A DNA stretch of 64,000 bases from Fuerstiella sp. (GTDB lineage: Bacteria > Planctomycetota > Planctomycetia > Planctomycetales > Planctomycetaceae). The translations under genes and the position numbers were made by a program. The first letter of the stretch is position 1, and every line of letters starts with the position of its first letter. Where the stretch lies: positions 18,011 through 82,010 of the forward strand of contig JALHMY010000037.1 in the NCBI GenBank assembly GCA_022843805.1. Reading direction: 5' to 3'. The notes under the pieces are model-generated. The model searched no databases. It was not told the origin of the DNA and saw only the letters and a list, made by a program, of their open reading frames with translations. Shown here piece by piece: positions 19,028 to 27,588 of the stretch.

Positions 19028-20077
19028 ATGGCTGGAACCAAAGTTACCGTTGTCATAGCTCAGGCCCAGGGACGAAATCCCGTCAAGCGTCAGCTGGAAG
19101 AAGACATCGCTACTGCTCTGATGATGGAACCGGGTGTTGATGTTTCGCTGGTGCCCCATCTGTATGACATGCCTCAGGATCACACGGGCATGTTGTATCT
19201 GCGATCGGTGCCAGGTAACCTGGTCGTGCTGAGCTGGCTGTATGAGCGAGCAGCCAGGTGGACGCTGGACAGAGCAAACATCAGGGGTCACGTGGGATTG
19301 TCGCTGCTGAAGTCAGCGGACGATGAAGACACTGACGAAGACGAAGAAAACGTATCTGATGCTGAGGAAGAAAACCGAGGCATCGGCAGCGTCGGTGTTC
19401 CTGATCGGCGAGTCTACTGTATTGATCTGAGAATCTCTGAAGATCCTCAGGTATTTATACGCGAAATTCGTCGTATCGCTGAAGAAAATTCGATGCAGGT
19501 CGTGGACCTGATGAGCTGGATTGGGGGAAGTCCAAACCAGCAGCAGCTGCAGCGATATCTGCAGCCCGAGCGAATGCTGGAAGCTCGACGTGCTCTGGAC
19601 AGTGGTGCAGCCAACCACGTTGATAAGGCTGCCCTTCCTGAAGATACATCTCGTCGCTGGTATCCGGTGATCGATTACAGTCGCTGCACGAACTGCATGG
19701 AATGCATCGACTTCTGTCTGTTTGGTGTCTACGGTGTTGATCAGCTGGACAGAATTCTTGTCGAGCAGCAGGATAACTGTAAAAAGGGCTGTCCTGCCTG
19801 CAGTCGCGTGTGTCCCGAGAATGCCATCATTTTCCCTCAGCACAAAACACCCGCGATTGCCGGTGCGCTCGGAGAAGTCGGGGGTCTGAAGATCGATCTG
19901 ACTCAGCTTTTCGGAGGTGACTCCGGAGAATCGGCTGTGGAAATGGCTGTGAAGGAACGGGATGCCGAATTGATTCTCGCCGGTCGCGACGCTGTGGGAA
20001 TGAGTATTGGCATTAAGCAGGCGCATCAAACGGAAATTGATGATCTCATTGAGCAACTGGATGCGCTGGAATTCTGA
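19028..20077 (+). CDS. 4Fe-4S ferredoxin-type protein with novel N-terminal region
   Basis: [23 protein letters not shown] and [23 protein letters not shown] cysteine clusters; acidic linker [21 protein letters not shown]. Confidence 0.82.
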   Translation: MAGTKVTVVIAQAQGRNPVKRQLEEDIATALMMEPGVDVSLVPHLYDMPQDHTGMLYLRSVPGNLVVLSWLYERAARWTLDRANIRGHVGLSLLKSADDEDTDEDEENVSDAEEENRGIGSVGVPDRRVYCIDLRISEDPQVFIREIRRIAEENSMQVVDLMSWIGGSPNQQQLQRYLQPERMLEARRALDSGAANHVDKAALPEDTSRRWYPVIDYSRCTNCMECIDFCLFGVYGVDQLDRILVEQQDNCKKGCPACSRVCPENAIIFPQHKTPAIAGALGEVGGLKIDLTQLFGGDSGESAVEMAVKERDAELILAGRDAVGMSIGIKQAHQTEIDDLIEQLDALEF

Positions 20078-20168
20078 TTCAGGTGCAGTTCACTGCCGTT
20101 TGCGTATTGCTGTCATGTGACGGTGAATGTGCTTTGTCTGCCACAGAGGTTTGTCAGTCGGTAATTCG

Positions 20169-21395
20169 ATGCCTGCAGACGATTTGCAATGCCCGGCCGG
20201 AGATGAGACTTTTCCGACACATTCGTCTGACGCTTCGACACGGGCCAGCGCTGATGCTGAACGTTCCGATAGCGGAACGGCGGAAATCAGAACTGATGTG
20301 CTGACGGGTCGTCGTGTGATCGTGGCTGCTCGACGAGCATTGCGGCCCAATGCCATTTCTCCTGATCCGTTACTCGATCGAGCGAATGATCCGTTTGCCA
20401 CCGGATTTGAAACCGAAACGCCGGGAGAACGATTGTCGCTCAGGGCCAGGGATACGGAACCCAATCAGCCTGGCTGGCAGTTGCGACTGGTGCCGAATCG
20501 CTATCCATTTCTGACCGATCGCCGATTGACCGGACATTCATCACCAAACAGTTCGCCGTTTTTTCCGTCGGAGCTGGCGACGGGGCAGCATGATGTTGTG
20601 ATTGAATGTCCCGGGACAGTCACGCGACTGACTGAACTCACCCCTGTGGAAGTCGTTTACATCATTCAGGCATGGCAAAAGCGTGTAAAGCAGCTGAGTG
20701 AAACGACTGGTATTCGAAGCGTGTCAGTTTTTCGGAACGAAGGATACGGCGCCGGTGCGTCGCTTGCTCATTGTCATTCACAGATCGTTGGCTCTGAAAT
20801 TCTGATGCCTGGAGATGTGGAACGTGTTCGGCGAGCAGCAGAACATCATCGACAGACCGGCCGTGAGCTAACCGGCGACCTGCTGGACGCGGAACTCCGG
20901 GATGGCCGTCGTATTGTTCATCGATCCGGCCACATGACGATACTCTGTCCGTTTGCGCCACGCACAGCATGGAACATCCGCATTCTTCCGCATACGACAG
21001 TACAAAGCAGCTCTGTTGCAGCCTGCCAGTTTGAGTCGATGGGTGTCGATGTCGTGAGGGAGCTGGTCGATCAGCTGTTAACGGCCGTCAGAGCTATCGA
21101 GGCATGTGTGGGAGTTTTTTCATACAACCTGACACTGACATTGCCTCCCGTGGGCGGTCCCCTGCCCTGTCGCTGGATGCTGGATATTCTGCCGAGAATT
21201 TCCCGAAATGCCGGATGGGAGATGCTGACGGATGTGGAGGTTGTTTCGACGGTCCCTGAATTTTCGGCGGCCGAGCTGCGCCAGCAATGGATGAGGGTCT
21301 CGCAACCGGCCAATCATCAGCCTGCGAACCATTCACCGGCAAACCATCATGTGCAGCCCGATCCGGATAGCCTCGTCTGGCGTTCGGCTAACTGA
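20169..21395 (+). CDS. Galactose-1-phosphate uridylyltransferase-like (HIT superfamily) protein
   Basis: EIRTDVLTGRRVIVAARRALRPN; VPNRYPFL; VSVFRNEGYGAGASLAHCHSQIVG (HxHxQ). The track ORF opens at 20127; ATG at 20169 gives MPADDLQ. Confidence 0.82.
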   Translation: MPADDLQCPAGDETFPTHSSDASTRASADAERSDSGTAEIRTDVLTGRRVIVAARRALRPNAISPDPLLDRANDPFATGFETETPGERLSLRARDTEPNQPGWQLRLVPNRYPFLTDRRLTGHSSPNSSPFFPSELATGQHDVVIECPGTVTRLTELTPVEVVYIIQAWQKRVKQLSETTGIRSVSVFRNEGYGAGASLAHCHSQIVGSEILMPGDVERVRRAAEHHRQTGRELTGDLLDAELRDGRRIVHRSGHMTILCPFAPRTAWNIRILPHTTVQSSSVAACQFESMGVDVVRELVDQLLTAVRAIEACVGVFSYNLTLTLPPVGGPLPCRWMLDILPRISRNAGWEMLTDVEVVSTVPEFSAAELRQQWMRVSQPANHQPANHSPANHHVQPDPDSLVWRSAN

Positions 21396-21509
21396 AATCT
21401 GGTCGCTGGCAGAAAGATTTCAGGGCAGAAAAATGAATCGCAGTGGAGCCTGGCATTCCAGTCTGAGCATCTTTCATGGTGGGGACTTCGGAATCTGAGG
21501 ACTCACATG

Positions 21510-22379
21510 TCAGCTGCGGCGACGTTCACGATAGTCCAGCTGTCCGTGCCAGCCCAGTTTTCGATGCAGGGTATTGTAGTAGCTGTGGCCGGGCAGTCGG
21601 ACGAGCTTAAACGTTGGGCCGGCTTTGCGAATAATGATCTGATCGTCGCGATGAACCGGACGCCGGATCTGGCCGTCAATCACAACTGTAACTCCGACGG
21701 GCGGGTCTGTGACCGAAAGACAATAGGTGCGGGATGCGCAGTCAACAATTGGACGAACGCTCAGCGTATGCGGACAGATGGGGGTGATCGCAAAGACCTG
21801 AAGTTCCTGTCTGAGTATCGGGCCGCCGGCCGAAAGATTATGGGCGGTTGAGCCAACGGGCGTGCTTACGATCAGACCGTCGCAGGTAAATGTTGTGACA
21901 TCTTCCTGATCGATCAGCAGTTGTATGTCAAGCATTTTAAATGACCCACCGGAAGTGATGGTCACCTCATTGAGTCCCAGGTCAGTATGGATAGCTCCGT
22001 TGGGACCGTGGTGCTGACATTCAAACATCAGGTGTTCGGCAACTGTATATTTTCCTGTCTTCAGAAGTTCCAGTCCATCGCGAAAATCTTCAGGACTCAG
22101 ATCGGCAAGAAAGCCCAGGCGGCCAAGATTGACGCCAACGATCGGGATTTGCCGAGGCCCCAGCTGACGACATCCCCGAAGGATTGATCCATCTCCACCC
22201 AGAATGACAACCAGATCGGCGCTGACATCGGGAGGAATATCCTGATTTCGAGCGAACGCACCGACCACTTCAATGCCGGTCGCGTCGCGGAGGAATGGTA
22301 ACAACTCCTGCCACGCCTTCTGGACCTCCGGCCGGTCGCTGCCGGTCAGAATGATTAATCTGAGATCGTTCCCAGCCAT
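21510..22379 (-). CDS. nadK: NAD(+)/NADH kinase
   Basis: VVILGGDGSILRGCRQ, GVNLGRLGFLADLSPEDF, NEVTITSGGSFKMLDI, CDGLIVSTPVGSTAHNLSAGGPI. Confidence 0.95.
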   Translation of the reverse strand: MAGNDLRLIILTGSDRPEVQKAWQELLPFLRDATGIEVVGAFARNQDIPPDVSADLVVILGGDGSILRGCRQLGPRQIPIVGVNLGRLGFLADLSPEDFRDGLELLKTGKYTVAEHLMFECQHHGPNGAIHTDLGLNEVTITSGGSFKMLDIQLLIDQEDVTTFTCDGLIVSTPVGSTAHNLSAGGPILRQELQVFAITPICPHTLSVRPIVDCASRTYCLSVTDPPVGVTVVIDGQIRRPVHRDDQIIIRKAGPTFKLVRLPGHSYYNTLHRKLGWHGQLDYRERRRS

Positions 22380-22848
22380 AAGGGCGCCTGTTGGTTCTGT
22401 AATTTCAAAGATTCTGACTGTCAGAAATTGCCTGAGAATTCAGGACAACTGTTAATTCGGCATGGTCAGGAAGACGGAATGACAGCATGTCATGTGGACT
22501 GAGAAGAAAATATGAATCTGAAACAAATGTACGAACCGTTCGTCATACCGCGATTTGCATCGAACAGCGTATCCGGGAATGTAGGTTTTGTGCCTGAAAA
22601 ACAGAATTGAAGCGGGAAATTGCATCGTCGAGAAAACTGGCCACCGCGTCGACTTTCCTGATTCTTCAGTCGACTCAGGTGCTCAAATCTGCCAGGCTCA
22701 TCCGCTGTTGATGTGATACGGCAGGATTCGTGCAGGGTTTATGAAGCCCTGCGGAGTTCTCAGAACATGGCAGGCAGGACTCCGGAGCTGCGGCGTGAAT
22801 CGACGGTAGCTCCTGACTGATTATTATCAGAAGCAGCAGCAGCGAATC

Positions 22849-23688
22849 ATGGTTTCCAGAGACAAACTATCCGGCGACAGCGTGATTGTGGTAACCGGTG
22901 CCTCAGCTGGAATCGGGCGCGAGATATGTTTGCGTCTCGCTCGCCGGGGCGGACGATATGTTCTGGCAGCTCGTTCCGCCGACAGGCTGGTGACGCTGCA
23001 GGCAGAATTGCGATCATTGGGCGTGGAAAGCCTTTGTGTTACGACCGACGTATCAGATCCGAATGATCTGGAACGTCTGGTTGAACAGACAATGAAGCAG
23101 TTCGGTCGGATCGATGTGCTCATCAATAACGCGGGAGTTGACTGCTTTTGTGAGTTTGAGAAGTTAACCACGGAACAGATACTGCAAACAATCGAAATCA
23201 ATCTGACTGGAAGCATCCTGCTGGCTCGACTTGTCGTTCCCATCATGCGAACTCAAAGCTGCGGCGCCATTATCAATATGGCGTCGACGGCCGGCAAACA
23301 CGGGCCGGCTTTTGGTGCTGTGTATGGGGCAACCAAAGCGGGGCTCATTGGCTTCACGCAGGGACTCCGTGGTGAATTGTTGCAGCATGGGATCAGCGTG
23401 ACAGCAATTTGCCCGGGCTTCACCGAACACGGCGGGATCTACGATCGAATCGTTGAAGCCACTGGAAAGCAGACATCAAAATTTGTTGGCGGGACAACAA
23501 CTCAGCAGGTCGCTGCGGCCGTCGAAAAAGCGATTGACAGCGGTGTACCGGAGATGATCGTCAACTGGCCGCCAATGCGACCCATCTTCCTGCTGCGAGA
23601 TCTCTTTCCCCGACTTGGCGAAAAAATTATTCTGATGGCTTCCCGGAAATTTCTGAAACGTGCTGCAATGACGAAAAACGAAACATAA
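22849..23688 (+). CDS. Short-chain dehydrogenase/reductase
   Basis: VIVVTGASAGIGREICLRLA, LINNAGVD, NMASTAGKHG...YGATKAGLIGFTQGL. Confidence 0.93.
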   Translation: MVSRDKLSGDSVIVVTGASAGIGREICLRLARRGGRYVLAARSADRLVTLQAELRSLGVESLCVTTDVSDPNDLERLVEQTMKQFGRIDVLINNAGVDCFCEFEKLTTEQILQTIEINLTGSILLARLVVPIMRTQSCGAIINMASTAGKHGPAFGAVYGATKAGLIGFTQGLRGELLQHGISVTAICPGFTEHGGIYDRIVEATGKQTSKFVGGTTTQQVAAAVEKAIDSGVPEMIVNWPPMRPIFLLRDLFPRLGEKIILMASRKFLKRAAMTKNET

Positions 23689-23722
23689 TGCGGCTCAATT
23701 TGAAGTACAGACCAGTTTCATC

Positions 23723-24583
23723 ATGACCACGACCGCAGCAGGTGAATCCGATGAGCTGAGTCATGAGCGTCGAAATGTGATTCTGCTCGGCGCCAGCAAT
23801 CTGACGATCGCGTGGCGACAGATTGTCAGTCTGTTGCAGCAGGGTCTGGCTGAGCCTGTGAACCTGTTTGTTGCTCTCGGAATGGGGCGGTCCTATGTGA
23901 ACTGGTCCAGGTTCATGTTTCGACAGCTGCCCGGTATCAGCTGCTGTCAGCTATTCGAAGATTTACGAAGCCTTCATCAAAGTTCGGTTTCGCATCGTGT
24001 GGCATTACCCAATGAACTCGCCACGTTCGAGCCAGGTCTCAGTCCCCTGGTACTTATCACGGACGTCGGAAACGATCTGGTTTACGGAAGGCTGCCGGAA
24101 GCTGTTATATCTGCTGTCGACAGCTGTGCTGAGAATATCCGAAGGTGGAAACCGCAGAGCCGGATTCTGATCACCACATTGCCACTGCATTCGATACAGC
24201 GGCTGTCGAAGCTCCGTTTTCTGGTGGCGAGGACGATCCTCTTTCCCGGATCGCAGCTGACGTTGCCTGTCATCGCTGAACGCGCCGAGGAACTGGATCG
24301 TCTTGTCCGACAGTTAGCCGAACGTCACCAGATGAAAATTGTGGAACCACTCGATCATTGGTACGGACTGGATCCGATTCACGTGCGGAGTCATCTGCGA
24401 ACGGAAGCCTTTCGATACATCTTTGAGAACTGGTCAGAGTTTTCTGCCGCTGAAGTTCAGCGGGACGTCATCGCTGCAGCTCCAGCGCTGCCGAAGGTTG
24501 TCGAACGAATTGTCTGGGGACGCAGGCAGTCGACGGAGCAGCCCTGCTTTCTCGCCGATCGCCTCAGCGTCTTTGGATACTGA
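23723..24583 (+). CDS. SGNH/GDSL-like hydrolase fold protein (tentative)
   Basis: NVILLGASNLT (block I-like), GMGRSY, ITDVGNDLVYG (GxND), DPIHVRSHL (DxxH). Confidence 0.5.
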   Translation: MTTTAAGESDELSHERRNVILLGASNLTIAWRQIVSLLQQGLAEPVNLFVALGMGRSYVNWSRFMFRQLPGISCCQLFEDLRSLHQSSVSHRVALPNELATFEPGLSPLVLITDVGNDLVYGRLPEAVISAVDSCAENIRRWKPQSRILITTLPLHSIQRLSKLRFLVARTILFPGSQLTLPVIAERAEELDRLVRQLAERHQMKIVEPLDHWYGLDPIHVRSHLRTEAFRYIFENWSEFSAAEVQRDVIAAAPALPKVVERIVWGRRQSTEQPCFLADRLSVFGY

Positions 24584-24759
24584 TCAGATTCGGACACAGC
24601 TCAAAGTCGCCGCGAGTTTCCGGGAGGCGCACTGCAATTTGTGAGACCCCCGGCCCGCGGGGCCGACTGTACGCCCGGCATTTCCACCCGCCGCATTCGT
24701 GACTCTGAAAAATGCAAAGACCTTTCTGAGCTCGCAGGGTGCGGACTGGTTCTCCGGCG

Positions 24760-26349
24760 TTATCCCTGCGGGCCACTGGCGGCGACTTCCGGCGCGGATT
24801 CCGACGCATACTTTTCGAAATTCTTTCGGAACAGTCCGGCCACTTTCCGAGCGGTCTTCTCAAACGCTTCCTTATCGCGCCATGCCAGTCCCGGGGACAG
24901 CATCTCTGCAGGAACACCGTCGCACTGAGTGACAACGTTCAGACCAAGAATGGGGTCGGTTTGCATGTTTGCCGTACGCAAAGCGCCGGAGTGGATTTCA
25001 TCAATGATTGCCCGAGTAAACCGCAGGGGCATGCGACTGCCGATGCCGTAGGCGCCGCCCGACCACCCAGTGTTCACAAGCCACACTGCCGAATCATGCT
25101 TTGAGATTTTTTCGGCCAGCAGGCTGGCATAACGTGCCGGGTGGCAAACGAGGAAAGGGCCACCAAAACAGGGTGAGAAGGTCGCCTCCGGTTCGGTGAC
25201 CCCCATTTCTGTCCCGGCAACTTTCGCGGTGTACCCGCTGATAAAGTAATACATGGCCTGTTCGCGACTCAGTCGGCTCACCGGTGGAATCACACCAAAG
25301 GCATCACACGTCAGAAAGATGACATCTGACGGATGAGTGGCCACGCAGGGGATTCTGGCATTCTTCATATGCTCAATCGGATAAGCGCCACGCGTATTCT
25401 GAGTGATGGACGTGTCATTGAAGTCCACATGGTGGTGGCCCTTGTCGTAAACCACGTTTTCCAGTACCGCTCCGAATCGCAGTGCGTCGAAGATTTCCGG
25501 TTCGGATTCCCGAGTCAGATAGACGGCCTTCGCGTAGCATCCGCCTTCGATGTTAAAGATGCCTTCGTCGGACCACCCATGTTCATCATCGCCAATCAGC
25601 GCTCGGCGCGGATCGGCCGAAAGAGTGGTCTTGCCGGTACCTGACAGTCCAAACAGCACCGAAGAGCGACCATTCTGCCTGTCGCAGGTGGCCGAACAGT
25701 GCATTGAAAGGATCCCACGTTTGGGCAAAAGATAATTCATGTAGGTGAAAACCGCTTTTTTCATCTCACCTGCATATTCAGTGCCCAGAAGTACGACTTC
25801 CCGTCGTTCAAGACTTAAGTCAACACTGGTTCTCGAAGTCATTCCTGTTGTGTAGCGATTCGCAGGAAATCCGCCAGCATTGTAAATTACGAAATCGGGT
25901 ACACCAAACTCAGCGAGTTCCGCGTCTGTGGGACGAATCAGCATGTTGTGCATGAATAGCGCATGATAGGGGCGAGCACAGATGACACGTACTTTCAGCC
26001 GAGTTGATGATTCCCAGCCCGCATAAGCGTCCACGCAATAAATCCTTGGGCGAGTATTCAGGTAGTCAACGGCTCGCTCACGGTTAATGGAAAACGTCAG
26101 CTCATCCTGAGGAAAATTCACCGGGCCCCACCAGACGTCGTTTTCAGAGTCTTTGTGACGGACCACGCGTTTGTCTTTGGGAGATCGTCCCGTTTTTTCA
26201 CCCGAATAGGCGATCAGGCAGCCCGTATCAGAAATACTTGTTCCCGATTCATGGCGAATCGCTTCTTCATAGAGAACGCTCGGGCTGATGTTGCGGCAAA
26301 TGTCTCGAACGGTGATACCGTGCGCAGTCAAATCAAACGGCTTTTCCAA
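24760..26349 (-). CDS. pckA: Phosphoenolpyruvate carboxykinase (ATP)
   Basis: YSGEKTGRSPKDKRVV, GTEYAGEMKKAVFTYMNYLLPKRGILSMHCSA, FGLSGTGKTTLSADPRRALIGDDEHGWSDEGIFNIEGGCYAK. TTG start with GGAAGG upstream. Confidence 0.96.
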   Translation of the reverse strand: MEKPFDLTAHGITVRDICRNISPSVLYEEAIRHESGTSISDTGCLIAYSGEKTGRSPKDKRVVRHKDSENDVWWGPVNFPQDELTFSINRERAVDYLNTRPRIYCVDAYAGWESSTRLKVRVICARPYHALFMHNMLIRPTDAELAEFGVPDFVIYNAGGFPANRYTTGMTSRTSVDLSLERREVVLLGTEYAGEMKKAVFTYMNYLLPKRGILSMHCSATCDRQNGRSSVLFGLSGTGKTTLSADPRRALIGDDEHGWSDEGIFNIEGGCYAKAVYLTRESEPEIFDALRFGAVLENVVYDKGHHHVDFNDTSITQNTRGAYPIEHMKNARIPCVATHPSDVIFLTCDAFGVIPPVSRLSREQAMYYFISGYTAKVAGTEMGVTEPEATFSPCFGGPFLVCHPARYASLLAEKISKHDSAVWLVNTGWSGGAYGIGSRMPLRFTRAIIDEIHSGALRTANMQTDPILGLNVVTQCDGVPAEMLSPGLAWRDKEAFEKTARKVAGLFRKNFEKYASESAPEVAASGPQG

Positions 26350-26401
26350 GGTGATTCGTCCTTCCGAAAGTCAGTTCTGTCGCTGATCGACTCGCTATTT
26401 A

Positions 26402-26682
26402 CGTGAGCGGCAAATTGTTTTTACCGCGAGGGCGAGGCTCCCGCCGAGCCGATCTTACCGGGAGGGCGAGGCTCCTGCCGAGCCGATCTTACCGGGAGGG
26501 CGAGGTTCCCGCCGAGCCGATCTTACCGGGAGGGCGAGGCTCCTGCCGAGCCGATCTTTTCACGGCTCAGCAGGAGCTTCGCCCTCCCATGTGTCGCAGC
26601 TTTTCACGGCTCAGCAGGAGCTTCGCCCTCCCATGTGTTATTCACGGCTCAGCAGGAGCTTCGCCCTCCCATATGCGCGGTG
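26402..26682. repeat. Second head-to-head array of the 'GGGAGGGCGAGGCTCC' repeat family
   Basis: Leader GTGAGCGGCAAATTGTTTTTACC, four forward copies at about 34-bp period (..CTCCTGCCGAGCCGATCTTACC), then three reverse copies (GGCTCAGCAGGAGCTTCGCCCTCCCAT). Confidence 0.9.
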
Positions 26683-27136
26683 ATTGGTATGTTTTCACCA
26701 GCCGGTCGCCTCAACATTTACGCCGACAGTTTATTTTGCTCCAAATACGATAGCAAACTCGTAATGGGCAATCACCATTTTCAAGGCCTGTGTCTCTGTT
26801 ATGGGGCCAGTGTTTCTCAGGCAGGCGAGTTTTCGAGTCGTCGACAGAGGTCTTCGAAAAAATACGGACGATTCGAATTGCCGTGATTCCTGTTAAAATG
26901 AGCAGGCTTGTTCAGCGAGGAAGTTTTGAGTGGCAGTTTCACGGGGCTTCGGCTGGAGTATTTGGCAATCAACGCTTGAGTTGTTCTATGTCTGCGAATA
27001 CAGTTCAGGCCGTGCGTTGCTGGTCACAGGCTGACTTGAAGATGGGTCGGCTGTGAGACAAATCGGTGATGGCATGTGATACGGCGGCAGCATGTCGCTG
27101 GTAAGTTCGATGGACGTGATTCAAGGAGGATTCACG

Positions 27137-27481
27137 ATGAACCGAGTTTCGCTGCGATTGTATTCCCCACCCCAGGATGTGGAAGAACAGGAAACAGACG
27201 TCGACAATCTGTCGGACATTATCCCATTTGAAGCGGCTCGCAGAACTCTGATCTTTAGTGCACGGCTGCCGGAGCCAGCTCACCGGGCCAAACTGATTCG
27301 CGATAATGCCACGTGTCCCAGCTGTAATCATCAGGACATTGAAGTCCTGGAACTGGAAGACGCCGTAATCAGCTCCAGAAGCCGACTTCCGATACCGGGC
27401 ACCGCCACAATCGTGGGATTTCACTGCAATGACTGTGGCGTGGAATGGCCGGTCTACGAAATTTCTCGCAGAAATGGGTGA
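27137..27481 (+). CDS. Small zinc-ribbon-like protein
   Basis: CPSCNHQDIEVLELEDAV...FHCNDCGVEWPVYE (two CxxC pairs); AAGGAGG RBS before ATG 27137. Confidence 0.7.
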   Translation: MNRVSLRLYSPPQDVEEQETDVDNLSDIIPFEAARRTLIFSARLPEPAHRAKLIRDNATCPSCNHQDIEVLELEDAVISSRSRLPIPGTATIVGFHCNDCGVEWPVYEISRRNG

Positions 27482-27588
27482 AAGTTCGTCCCGAAATGAT
27501 TCAACGAACGCATAGAATGCCTGTATGTCTGATGGACTAAACACCGGAAACTGAAGTCGAAGGGTCTTTTGATTCGGCCGATGAATTC

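Noticed and set aside
19313-20056. 247-aa minus-strand ORF
   Set aside because: Antisense to the 4Fe-4S protein, whose cysteine motifs establish the coding strand.
22410-22430. TTCTGAC-T-GTCAGAA palindrome upstream of nadK
   Set aside because: Short, with no U-tract or repeat elsewhere noticed; not enough to call an operator.
26403-26753. 116-aa ORF (GRARLLPSRSYREGEVPAEPI...)
   Set aside because: Translation of the second repeat array; no independent coding evidence.
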